IMG/VR virus record: IMGVR_UViG_3300036770_002615
Location: 1 to 25,763 of that record
Direction: 5' to 3' (one strand)
Length of the DNA: 25,763 nt
Source of the DNA: a virus
The notes under the pieces are model-generated. The model had not been told where the DNA came from. It did not search any database and saw nothing but the letters and a program-made list of their open reading frames with translations. The translations under genes were made by a program, and so were the position numbers. Numbering within the stretch: position 1 is the stretch's first letter; the number at the start of each line of letters is the position of its first letter. Shown here one piece after another: positions 5,106-13,200 of this stretch.

Positions 5106-6050
5106 ATGACTAATAGCGGCGTTGTTCAACTCGCACTGGCTCCTGAGTCCACCGTTCAGCTGGCGGTAGCTGTACCGGGCGTCCAAGGTCCAGCATCCAT
5201 CCCAGCAGCAGGTGGCGCAAATACCCAGGTTCAGTACAACAATGCCGGCGGCCTTGTAGGTAGCGCGGACTTCACCTGGAACAACGGCACTAAGGTATTA
5301 ACAGTTGCAGGTACTGTTGCTGGGCCAGCCCTAGAGCTAGGCACGGGTGCTACGGGTGATCAGACCGTACTGATCGACATGGTGGGCGACACCACCTATA
5401 CAGATTATGGCCTGCGGTTGCAGCGCGCTGGTGGAGCCAATGGCGGTAGCTATATCGTAAACAGAGGAACTGGAGCGTTAACTCTGCGAAATGTTGATGC
5501 CGCCCCAGTTACGATCCAAACAAGCAATACCGAACGCCTGCGCATCGACAGCTCCGGTAGGCTGCTAGTCGGCGCAACAGCAATCCCAGCCGGAAACATC
5601 GGTGGATTTGGAAACCAATATGTCCAAGTTCTAAATCAGTCGGCTATTGCAGGGATAGCTGCACTAAGCACTGACAATTCAATATTCGGCGCACAGCTTT
5701 TTCTTGGCAAATCCAGAGGCGGCACAACAACGATTGTTCAAAATGGAGACACGCTTGGACAAGTCGTTTTCGCCGGAGCCGATGGTGTAGACATCGCGTC
5801 TGCTGGCGCCACGATCGCAGCTCGCGTCGCTGGCACCCCTGGCGCTGATGATCTGCCTTGTCGCCTGGTTTTCTCGACCACGGCAGATGGCGCCGCAACG
5901 CCAACTGAGCGGATGCGGATCGATTCCACTGGTGTCATCAACTTTGCATCCTGTCCTACCTACGCCAACGATTCCGCTGCAGGTACAGGCGGCCTGGTTG
6001 CTGGTGATATCTACAAAACCTCAACTGGTGAGTTGAGAATCAAGCTCTAA
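5106..6050 (+). CDS. virion/tail fibre protein (314 aa)
   Basis: The N-terminal 35 residues (VQLALAPESTVQLAVAVPGVQGP in pieces) are probably the attachment part. Next comes a fibre-like shaft with AGGANTQVQYNNAGGLVG, DFTWNNGTKVLTVAG and repeated beta blocks. NTERLRIDSSGRLLVG near residue 145 and ERMRIDSTGVINF near residue 270 are the usual fibre elements before a tip. It ends SAAGTGGLVAGDIYKTSTGE then LRIKL, without a chaperone (S74-type) domain. The middle (about 5590-5760) is AT-richer than the ends, as is common for exchanged receptor-binding segments. It probably binds host surface structures. Confidence 0.8.
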   Translation: MTNSGVVQLALAPESTVQLAVAVPGVQGPASIPAAGGANTQVQYNNAGGLVGSADFTWNNGTKVLTVAGTVAGPALELGTGATGDQTVLIDMVGDTTYTDYGLRLQRAGGANGGSYIVNRGTGALTLRNVDAAPVTIQTSNTERLRIDSSGRLLVGATAIPAGNIGGFGNQYVQVLNQSAIAGIAALSTDNSIFGAQLFLGKSRGGTTTIVQNGDTLGQVVFAGADGVDIASAGATIAARVAGTPGADDLPCRLVFSTTADGAATPTERMRIDSTGVINFASCPTYANDSAAGTGGLVAGDIYKTSTGELRIKL

Positions 6051-6122
6051 TCCCCCTAGGCGGACAGCCGGCCTTCAGCAGGTTGCGATCTCTCTACACT
6101 TCCATCAGTCCCTTTGACTTCC

Positions 6123-6434
6123 ATGGCCATCAACATCACCTGGAATATCGCCAACCTGGAGCGCCACACCGCTGACGGCATCGTCTACACGGTGCATTAC
6201 ACGGTGGCAGCCACCAATGGCACGTACCAATCGTCGGCCTATGGCTCGATCGGCCTGGAAGCACCGGCAGAAGGTGATGACGTGATTCCCTACAGCCAGC
6301 TCACCCCTGAGGTGGTCATCGGCTGGGTGAAGGACAAGCTCGGCGAGGAGAAGGTGGTTGAGATCTCGGCTGCTCTGACGCAGCAAATCAAGGAGCAGCA
6401 GGCTCCCACCAAAGCGGCCGGTGTGCCGTGGTGA
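6123..6434 (+). CDS. conserved small phage protein, 103 aa
   Basis: I choose ATG 6123 (MAINITWNIANLERHTADG) over an in-frame TTG at 6114. The protein has a recognisable build: TWNIANLER, then DGIVYTVHYTVAATNGTYQS, a YGSIGL turn, VIPYSQLTPEVVIGWVKDKL, and the ending APTKAAGVPW. I have seen this pattern in short uncharacterised proteins of many phages, including cyanophages; no biochemical function is known to me. No ribosome site of note precedes it. It lies between a fibre gene and the connector gene, so it is likely structural or an assembly factor. Confidence 0.75.
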   Translation: MAINITWNIANLERHTADGIVYTVHYTVAATNGTYQSSAYGSIGLEAPAEGDDVIPYSQLTPEVVIGWVKDKLGEEKVVEISAALTQQIKEQQAPTKAAGVPW

Positions 6435-6495
6435 GCTGTGTCCCATGAGTTTTTTGCTGTTTCCTGCCAGGCCCTACACCCCCTAGCCTTGTTGC

Positions 6496-6927
6496 ATGGC
6501 ATTCACCGAAGACATAGATCTATTCCTGGCTGACTTTGGCGTCCAGGTCACAGCTGGCACCACCTCGGGTCTGGGTATTTTGGACATGCCCAGTGAAATC
6601 GTGGCGGATGGGGTAGTACTAACCACTGACTACAAGTTGACCTGTAAAACGACGTTGTTTGGCGGCTTGGTCTATGGCGACACCGTTACTGTAGACGGAG
6701 TGAACTACACCGTGCGCGAAGTAATGCGCCTAGATGATGGTGCTTTCTGCGATTTGATGCTGATGCGCATCCCACCGGACGGCACGGTCGTAGGCCGCAA
6801 CCCCAGGGATTTTGAGCTGCAAGATCTCACTGATGTTTCGCTTACATCTCCTGCCCAGGGCGATCTGCTAATCAACGACGGCACCGACTGGGTGAATACG
6901 CCGAACATCGACGGGGGTACGCCGTGA
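6496..6927 (+). CDS. gpFII-like head-tail joining protein with C-terminal bead extension (143 aa)
   Basis: Residues 1-95 resemble the lambda gpFII/stopper family that seals the head-tail interface: MAFTEDIDLFLADFGVQVTA, GLGILDMPSEI, GDTVTVDGVNYTVREVMRLDD and a final strand FCDLMLMRIPPDG. A C-terminal tail from about residue 105 reads ELQDLTDVSLTSPAQGDLL then INDGTDWVN. This is a motif normally found in fibre proteins and is not part of the usual connector. The next gene carries a related motif at its own C-terminus. Its stop overlaps the next start (GTGA 6924-6927). The connector role is inferred from fold-like motifs and from its position before the terminator and tail tube genes. Confidence 0.7.
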   Translation: MAFTEDIDLFLADFGVQVTAGTTSGLGILDMPSEIVADGVVLTTDYKLTCKTTLFGGLVYGDTVTVDGVNYTVREVMRLDDGAFCDLMLMRIPPDGTVVGRNPRDFELQDLTDVSLTSPAQGDLLINDGTDWVNTPNIDGGTP

Positions 6928-7766
6928 GCACGAAACCGCAGCGCATCCACCTGCGTGCCGGCACCCAGGCTGAGTGGGCTGCCACCAATCCTGTCCTAGA
7001 GGCAAACGAGCCTGGATACGAGACCGACACCAAGCGCATCAAGCTGGGCGACGGCGTAACAGCCTGGTCCTCCCTGCCCTATGGGCACCTTAATTCCGAC
7101 CCGAGGTCATTCAACAGCCTAGGGTTCGCCCTAGACGCCGCAGCTGCAGCGGGCCAGGGGGTGCTGACTTGGAATCAGGATGAGCAGACCCTAGATCTGG
7201 GCAAGGGTGGTGGCGTGACGCTGCAGATTGGCCAGGAGCAGCTGTCACTGTGCCGCAACAGCACTGCCAGCACGCTTTCCAATGGTACTGCGGTCATGTT
7301 TGCCGGCACCTTGGGAAATAGTGGTCGCCTTTTGGTTGCACCTATGGTTGCCGATGGCACCTACCCGGGTTACGTCTTCTTTGGCATCACCACCCAGGCG
7401 ATTGCCCCTGGTGCGGATGGTTTTGTTACCACATTCGGCAAGATCCGTGGTGTAGACACCAGGCCCTATAGCGAAGGCGATGTGCTCTGGTGCAACCCTG
7501 CAGTACCAGGCGGCCTCACCGCCACTGAACCCCAAGCACCAAACCTCAAGCTCCCCGTGGCTGCCGTGATCTCCAGCGCCACCCAGGGGATTCTCATGGT
7601 GCGGTCTGACACAGGTCGCCGTCTTGCTGATCTTCACGATGTCGAGGCCAATGGCAGCACCCAGGACGGCGACGTACTCACGTGGAGTGACGCTAACAAC
7701 AGGTGGCAAGTTTCCTCGCGCCTTACAGACTTGGAGCAACGTGTAGCCGCTCTGGAGGCGTTGTAG
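6924..7766 (+). CDS. fibre-like protein with Mtd-type N-terminal domain (280 aa)
   Basis: The GTG start overlaps the upstream stop. Residues 5-55 match the small N-terminal domain shared with the major tropism determinant and many phage fibres: RIHLRAGTQAEWAATNPVLE, EPGYETDTKRIKLGDGVTAW and SSLPYG. Residues about 105-225 form a beta-rich domain with NGTAVMFAGTLGNSGRLLVA, YVFFGITTQAI and YSEGDVLWCNPAVPGGLT, known from fibre/knob proteins. A bead motif DLHDV...GDVLTW follows, and a short coiled coil SSRLTDLEQRVAALEAL closes the protein and could trimerise it. It lies between connector and terminator genes, which suggests a fibre mounted at the neck or head. No reverse transcriptase or variable repeat is nearby. 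Confidence 0.78.
   Translation: MSTKPQRIHLRAGTQAEWAATNPVLEANEPGYETDTKRIKLGDGVTAWSSLPYGHLNSDPRSFNSLGFALDAAAAAGQGVLTWNQDEQTLDLGKGGGVTLQIGQEQLSLCRNSTASTLSNGTAVMFAGTLGNSGRLLVAPMVADGTYPGYVFFGITTQAIAPGADGFVTTFGKIRGVDTRPYSEGDVLWCNPAVPGGLTATEPQAPNLKLPVAAVISSATQGILMVRSDTGRRLADLHDVEANGSTQDGDVLTWSDANNRWQVSSRLTDLEQRVAALEAL
7754..7758 (+). promoter_or_regulatory. ribosome binding site for the 48-aa gene
   Basis: GGAGG at the end of the preceding gene lies 10 bases before GTG 7769 and supports that start rather than the longer upstream frame. Confidence 0.6.
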
Positions 7767-7768
7767 GT

Positions 7769-7915
7769 GTGGTCGATGCACAAACCAGGGAGAAGTGGCT
7801 AAGGGTTAAGCAAGCCTTGGAGAGTGCAGGCAAGACCGATACGCATTATTACCGCCGCGCCCTGGTTATCCTCTCCGGCAAGGCAGACCCTGGCCCCTGG
7901 TCCGATCTACGCTAG
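7769..7915 (+). CDS. conserved small basic phage protein, 48 aa
   Basis: The frame is open further upstream inside the previous gene, but GTG 7769 has GGAGG at 7754-7758. The protein is MVDAQTREKWLRVKQALESA, then GKTDTHYYRRALVILSGKAD, and PGPWSDLR. The core AGKTDxxYYRRAxxIxxGKxDP is a pattern I remember from small uncharacterised phage proteins. It is helical and basic with no membrane segment. It lies between neck genes, so a role in assembly is plausible but unproven. Confidence 0.7.
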   Translation: MVDAQTREKWLRVKQALESAGKTDTHYYRRALVILSGKADPGPWSDLR

Positions 7916-7935
7916 ATCCAGGCAGCGCATAGGTC

Positions 7936-8367
7936 GTGGCAAGTAAGAACGAACAAATCCTGGCCCAGGTTGCCTCGACCTTGGCTGGTACGGCAGGTGT
8001 GAGTACACGCATCTGGCGCTCTCGGGTGGAGGCGATGGGGCGCAGCGAAACTCCTGCTTTGGTGATTGAGCCTTTAAGTATCACCTACACGCAGCAGACG
8101 AGTCTGCCCACCCTGGATGCGCTGCTGAGGATCCGCGTGACCATCATCGTGCGTGGGACAGTGCCCGACAGCCTAGCTGACCCCACGATGGTGTCGCTGC
8201 ACAGCAAGTTGATGGCTGACCTCACCCTGGGGGGTTTGGCGATTGATATTCAGCCATCACAGACGACGTTTAACCTGATTGAAGCCGATCAACCTGCCGG
8301 TCTGATCTCCTGCGAGTACGACATTAAGTACCGCACCCAAGTCGCTGCCCTGGATGCCACCCCATGA
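7936..8367 (+). CDS. tail terminator/tail completion protein (143 aa)
   Basis: The GTG start gives MASKNEQILAQVASTLAGTA. The alpha-beta pattern then follows that of siphovirus tail terminators: an N-terminal helix, RSRVEAMGRSETPALVIEPL, a strand pair ALLRIRVTIIVRG, a helix SLHSKLMADLTLG and a final strand SCEYDIKYRTQV. Terminators form a ring that caps the tail tube and joins it to the head. Position directly before the major tail protein, with only one small gene between, supports the call. The family match is by pattern, so another neck role (completion or adaptor protein) remains possible. It ends in an ATGA overlap. Confidence 0.68.
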   Translation: MASKNEQILAQVASTLAGTAGVSTRIWRSRVEAMGRSETPALVIEPLSITYTQQTSLPTLDALLRIRVTIIVRGTVPDSLADPTMVSLHSKLMADLTLGGLAIDIQPSQTTFNLIEADQPAGLISCEYDIKYRTQVAALDATP

Positions 8368-8576
8368 GTCGCCGTCGTTCTGTGTATCAACCTCCTGCAC
8401 CTATGGTTAAAGACGTGTACCAGGGGCAGGGTGGTTCCTACCTCCTGGATCCTGAGACCGGCCTTCGGACGCTGGTTTTTCGCACGTCCCCTGCGGAAGA
8501 AGTCCGCCCCACCCCAGAGAATCCCGAGGTAACCACAGATGCCGCTCCTGACACGGAAGCGTCTCATCCTGATTGA
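8364..8576 (+). CDS. small hypothetical protein, 70 aa
   Basis: It starts in an ATGA overlap with the terminator gene and its last 38 bases overlap the major tail gene in another frame. The protein is MSRRRSVYQPPAPMVKDVYQ followed by GQGGSYLLDPETGLRTLVFR and an acidic, proline-rich tail. No known domain is seen. Tight coupling on both sides makes it likely to be real, and it is probably an accessory of tail assembly. Confidence 0.6.
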   Translation: MSRRRSVYQPPAPMVKDVYQGQGGSYLLDPETGLRTLVFRTSPAEEVRPTPENPEVTTDAAPDTEASHPD

Positions 8577-9474
8577 GACGGAAGGCACCTACGGCACTGA
8601 TCCCACCCCCACGGGGAGCGATGCCGTGCTGGTGCGCGATCTGAACATTGTGCCCCTGCAGAGCGACGTTGTTAGTCGCGATCTGGTGCGCCCCTACCTG
8701 GGCGCATCGGAGCAACTCTTGGCTAACACCAGGGTGGAGTGTACGTTCAGCGTCGAACTCGCCGGTAGCGGTACTGCTGGCACTGCCCCCCAGTACGGCA
8801 AGGCCCTCCAAGCGTGTGGGCTGAGCGAGACCGTGGTTGCTAGTACATCGGTGACCTACGCCCCCGTCTCCTCTGCGTTTTCCAGCGTCACTATCTACTA
8901 CAACATTGATGGTGTGCTGCACAAGGTCACTGGCGCCAGGGGCACCTTTACCCTCAGTGGTGCTGTGGGCGAGATCCCCCAAATCAACTTCACCTTTACC
9001 GGGATCTACAACGCGCCGACCGACACGGCGCTGCCGTCTGTGACCTACGCCAACCAGGCCACCCCTAGGGTGTTCAAGAATGGCAACACCACGGACTTCC
9101 AGCTGTTGTCCTATGTGGGTTGTCTCCAGTCCGTGGAGTTTGACCTGGGCAACACCCTTGTCTACCGCGAGTTGATCTCCTGCAACAAGGAGGTGCTCAT
9201 CACCGATCGTGCCAGCACTGGTACGGTGGTCATTGAGGCCCCCACCATCGCCGCCAAGGACTACTTCACCGCAGCCCTGAGCGATGGCACCCTGGGCAAT
9301 CTGCTGTTCCAGCACGGGCAGACCGCAGGTAACATCGTGGACTTCGCTTCCACCAGGGTGGATATTGGCGACCCCTCGTACACCGATCAGGACGGAATCC
9401 ACATGCTGAGTGTTCCCGTCACTTTCGTACCTAGCACCGCTGGTAACAACGAGTTCAGCTTGGTTTACACCTGA
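8539..9474 (+). CDS. major tail (tube) protein (311 aa)
   Basis: The protein starts MPLLTRKRLILIETEGTYGT, the usual N-terminal arm of siphovirus tube proteins. It continues with VLVRDLNIVPLQSDVVSRDL, AGTAPQYGKALQACGLSE, GARGTFTLSGAVGEIPQINF and the C-terminal HMLSVPVTFVPSTAGNNEF. These beta-barrel features recur in major tail proteins, which stack as hexamer rings to form the tube. It is followed at once by a strong terminator and then by the tail chaperone pair and tape measure gene, the standard order. The start at 8539 has GAGG at 8526-8529. No Ig-like extra domain is apparent. Confidence 0.88.
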   Translation: MPLLTRKRLILIETEGTYGTDPTPTGSDAVLVRDLNIVPLQSDVVSRDLVRPYLGASEQLLANTRVECTFSVELAGSGTAGTAPQYGKALQACGLSETVVASTSVTYAPVSSAFSSVTIYYNIDGVLHKVTGARGTFTLSGAVGEIPQINFTFTGIYNAPTDTALPSVTYANQATPRVFKNGNTTDFQLLSYVGCLQSVEFDLGNTLVYRELISCNKEVLITDRASTGTVVIEAPTIAAKDYFTAALSDGTLGNLLFQHGQTAGNIVDFASTRVDIGDPSYTDQDGIHMLSVPVTFVPSTAGNNEFSLVYT

Positions 9475-9485
9475 TCCTAGGGGTA

Positions 9486-9540
9486 GGTTGTAGTACAAAG
9501 CCCAGGTGTAAAAACCTGGGCTATATTTTGCTGTACAACC
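9486..9540 (+). terminator. nested-palindrome terminator after the major tail gene
   Basis: The inner stem AGCCCAGGT (9499-9507) and ACCTGGGCT (9514-9522) is a perfect 9 bp around GTAAAA, followed by ATATTTTG. Outer arms GGTTGTA (9486-9492) and TACAACC (9534-9540) also match. A partial terminator here would make far more tube protein than chaperone or tape measure. Confidence 0.8.
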
Positions 9541-9557
9541 AAGCTATCCCCAGGTAT

Positions 9558-9884
9558 ATGGCGTTCGTCCGCAAGAAGGTTAAAACCTTCAAATGGCCTG
9601 TCACGATCGAGGAGCCCAGTGATGGCGGCACTTTTGACTCCTCCTCGTTTGATGCAGTGTTCAAGCGTGTGGGCCGCAAGGAATTCAGCAAGCTGAGTGA
9701 AAAGGGCGATACCCAGCTGCTGCAAACCATCATGGTGGACTGGGAAGGCATCACCGACGAAGACGGCCAACCTATCCCCTTCTCCCTGGCGACCTTGAAG
9801 GAGTTCGTAGACGATCCCTACTGGATTCGCGGCGTGCTCAAGGCGTACACCGAAACCTTTGAGGGAGCCAGGGCGGGAAACTAA
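9558..9884 (+). CDS. tail assembly chaperone, gpG-like (108 aa)
   Basis: ATG 9558 is preferred over TTG 9528, which lies in the terminator. The protein starts MAFVRKKVKTFKWPVTIEEP and continues with FDAVFKRVGRKEFSKLSEKG, DWEGITDEDGQPIPFSLATL and WIRGVLKAYTETFEGARAGN. This resembles the short chaperones that coat the tape measure protein during tail assembly. Identity rests on position (between the tube and tape measure genes), size and the frameshift site at its 3' end. It is not part of the finished virion in studied phages. Confidence 0.82.
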   Translation: MAFVRKKVKTFKWPVTIEEPSDGGTFDSSSFDAVFKRVGRKEFSKLSEKGDTQLLQTIMVDWEGITDEDGQPIPFSLATLKEFVDDPYWIRGVLKAYTETFEGARAGN

Positions 9885-10240
9885 AGGAGGTTGCTAGGTA
9901 CTGGGCGTCTGGCAGCAAGAAAATCGAAGATAAGTCCCAGGACGACGCCAAGGCGTTCGGCATTTCTATCCCCGCCTCCTCTGAGCCCCAGGAGGAGCAT
10001 TGCGTGGTGTGGGATGAGAACTGGGAGGCGGTGTCAATGTTCCTGCGTATGCAGACCCAGTGGACCGTTTCCATGGCGGGCTACACGGGTCTGCGATACG
10101 AGGTTTTGGTGTGTTCCGGCGGACTATTTGACCTCTATGATGTTGAGGACCGCCGTACCATGCTGGACGACATCCAGGTCATGGAAATCGCGGCGCTAAA
10201 CGAGCTTCACAAGGACCAGGGGGGCAAACGGGGTGGCTAG
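9558..10240 (+). CDS. gpGT-like frameshift fusion chaperone (227 aa)
   Basis: A -1 slip at GGGAAAC (9875-9881) joins the 108 codons of the G-like gene to a frame open from 9863 to the TAG at 10238-10240, adding 119 residues. The extension begins LKEVARYWASGSKKIEDKSQ and contains VWDENWEAVSMFLRMQTQW, then GLRYEVL and DDIQVMEIAALNEL. This matches the T domain that recruits tail tube subunits to the tape measure. The T frame has no ATG/GTG/TTG with a suitable ribosome site near its beginning; the first candidate is GTG 10004, in mid-domain. Frameshifting is therefore the natural way to make it. The stop overlaps the tape measure start. Confidence 0.85.
9875..9916 (+). promoter_or_regulatory. programmed -1 ribosomal frameshift signal
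   Basis: The heptamer G GGA AAC is in the X XXY YYZ register of the upstream frame and is followed immediately by the zero-frame TAA (9882-9884). Eight bases later GTTGCTA (9890-9896) can pair with TGGCAGC (9910-9916) as a 7-bp stem with two wobble pairs, a possible stimulator. Confidence 0.85.
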
Positions 10241-13200
10241 TCAAGTACAACCCATCCTTGTCAAGCTGGGGATTGAGGGCTATGAGGAGCTTGCCAAGCT
10301 AAAAAGCGCATTCCGTGGCCTAGATGCAACGGTTAATCAAAGTGATGCAGTCCTAGAGAAAGCCAGGAAGGCGATCCTAGACTATGGCAAGCAGGCGCAA
10401 AATAGCGAAGCGACGCTAAAGGGGCTGGAAACTGCGCTTAAAGGGGTAAGAGAGCAAGCTCAGCTGCACTCTCCTCTATACACGCAGCTTACCCAGGATC
10501 TCAAAGAAGTAGGTAAAGCGCAGCGTGATTACATTGCTGACTTAAATAGCACTGTATCTGCCTATAAAAAGCTGGAGCAAGTAGAGCAAGGCGCGATGCG
10601 TCGTGCTCAGAAAGTTGCCAGCATTCAAGAGCTAGCTACCACTGCCAATCCCCTAGAAGTTGCAGGGCGGCGTACTACAGAGTTTGGTGCCGTTCCCCAA
10701 GCAGGGCGTGGACCGGGTGGTGTATTCATCGCTCCACCGTTTCGCTCTACGCCCTATAGCCCTGGGACACAATATGATCGCCCGATTGGCCCCCAGCCCG
10801 TTTCTGCCCAAGTAAAAGCGGCAGAGCAGGGTGTTGAACGGGCCATGCAAGGCATCAACGATGCCATGGAGCGTGGATTAAACGAGCGTGCCAAGTTACA
10901 GGAGAAGTACAGACAGCACGAATATGACAAGCTCCTAGAGGGTTTGGATCTAGAGGGGCAAGCACGTAAACGCGCCTTTGACGCAGAACTGGCTGATTTT
11001 GATCGGCGCCTTGACATTGCAGATCGGAAACGTAACAGCCAGCGCCGCATCACTGCCCAGGGTGTAACCCAAATCGCAGGTGCAGCCATCTCGGGTGGCA
11101 TCTTCGGCGGCCCTGAGGGCTTCCTAGGTGGCGTTGCGGGTGGCGCCCTTGGTGGTGTTGGTGGTGCGTTCGCTGGGGCCGCAATTGGCGCCCAGGTTGC
11201 GATGTTACGCCAGGCTGCTGGTGCTGCTGCCGAGTACGCCGCCGCCATCAATCAACAACGCCGCGCCTTGAGCGGTGTGGTTGAGGACAGCGCCGCCTAT
11301 CAGCAGAGCCTCGCCTTCATTGACCAGACCTCCAGGGCACTTGCAATACCCCAGGAGCAGGTCACTAGGAACTTCACCAAGCTTTCCGCCTCGGTCCTGG
11401 GTGCTGGGGGTGATGTTGCGGCTGCCCAGGAGGCGTTCCTTGGTGTTTCCAGTGCCATCCTAGGTACAGGCGGAACTTTGGCTGACCTTGATGCAGCGCT
11501 GCTGGCCACAGCTCAGGTCTTCTCCAAGGGCAAGGTAAGCGCCGAAGAACTCCGAGGCCAGATAGGCGAACGTCTCCCAGGTGCATTTACCTTGTTTGCC
11601 GAATCCATCGGCAAAACTCCAGCAGAACTGGACAAGATGCTTGAGAAGGGTCAGGTGACCCTTAATGACTTCATGAAGTTCGTGCGTCTTGCCAATACGG
11701 AGTATGGCAAAAACGTGATTGCTATGTCACAAAGCGGTGAGGTCGCCGGTCGCCGCCTTGCCACAGCCTGGGGGCGCACACAGGAAGCAATAGGCAAAGA
11801 ATTGCAACCCTTGGGTGCTGCTTTTCAGACTGTATTTGCAGACTTTTTTGAGGACAACGAAGGTACTATTGTTGCTTTTGTACGCGGTGTTGTTGCAGGC
11901 TTCAATGCCATTGGCGATGTTATTAGAGGGCTAGGCGCATATATAGCTGAGATGCGTCGCCAGTTTGACGATATAGTTAGTGCGTGGACAAGCCGCTGGA
12001 CGACGTTCACGTCTTTCTTTTCCTCTGCGTTTAACGGTGCAGGAAATATCATTTTCAATCGTCTCGGCTTCCTGAGTACGGCTTTCCGGGCTGTTGCTGA
12101 TTTTATACAAAACGTATTTACACAGGCGTTTGGGGCGATATCCGACAGATGGAAAGCGACTGTACGAAATATCGTTAATAATTCAACCCCTATTGGTTGG
12201 GTTGCTCAGATGCTTGGCCTAGATCCGGGCAAAGCAGTTGTTGCCGGCTTAGAAGGTATGGCGTCGCCGCCTACACCAAGACCACGGCAGCCCAATGCGC
12301 TACCTGCACCACAATCCAATGTAGTGTTTCCCGCAGGTCTAGACGCAGCTGCAGCGGAGGCACGGAAGGGTAAGCAAGGCCCCAAACCTCCTGAGGATCG
12401 CACCCTTCAGTATCAGCAGGAGCTTGTTTACCTCAAAAAGCTAAACGAACAAGAGCTTGGGCGCGAGGTACTTATAAGGCAGGGGCGCGATCTAGAGGCT
12501 GCACGGGCTGACATGACCCGCAGGCAGGTTGAGATAGAGTACGAACGTGAGCGAGCTCTCGCTGCAGCCAATTACCAAAGTGAACGCGACGTTATTAGGG
12601 CTATTGCTGACGAAAAACTGCGTAGGTCTGAGCTGCAGTACATGCTGGACAGGCAAAAAATCGAAAAAGATACCTTCGATAAACGCATTGAGGCCAACAA
12701 ATCTGTACAGGACGCAGCCAAACCTATACGCGACGCCTTGGATGCGCGTATGCGAGAACTAAGTAGTACCAAGGAGTACGCACGTCTTATTCAAGAAGGG
12801 GTGTTGCCGGCTGAAGCGAAACGTCTTATTGCATACAAGGAACTCGTACAATCAGCTATCAAGCAACAAGATGAAGAACTTAAGCTCCTGGAGATTAAGC
12901 TAGAGCAGCTCAAGGCATCTAACCTTTCCGCTGATATAGCGGAGGGGGAGCGGAAGCGCATAGAAGAGCAGATTGATCTAATCAAGCGTAAGAAGGAGGC
13001 TATAGAAGGCGCTGCAGCATCTGGTCCTGGTCCTGCAGAGACTGACATTGACCGCATCAACGCTGGTATTACGGCAGCACAAGAGAAGCTGAATGAGTTG
13101 ACGAATGTCGGCAACATCGTCGTCACTGCTGCCAACAACATCGGCAATGCCTTCGGCGAAGCCTTTAACAAGCTCGTCACAGGCGCCGGCTCTGCCCGCC

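Noticed and set aside
6051-6122. Promoter before the 103-aa gene (TTGCGA and TACACT)
   Set aside because: The two boxes are only six bases apart, far too close for a sigma-70 promoter.
6924-7766. Diversity-generating retroelement suggested by the Mtd-type domain
   Set aside because: No reverse transcriptase, no template repeat and no A-rich variable repeat are visible in the window; the domain is only the shared N-terminal fold.
8407-9498. 363-codon open frame on the - strand over the major tail gene
   Set aside because: It lies fully opposite strong + strand genes, has no ribosome site or family-like motif, and is the expected shadow of GC-biased third positions.
9891-10199. Zero-frame TTG frame preceded by AGGAGG after the chaperone stop
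   Set aside because: The ribosome-site-like sequence is real, but the encoded protein is Arg/Ser/Pro-rich nonsense; the -1 frame has the clear T-domain sequence.
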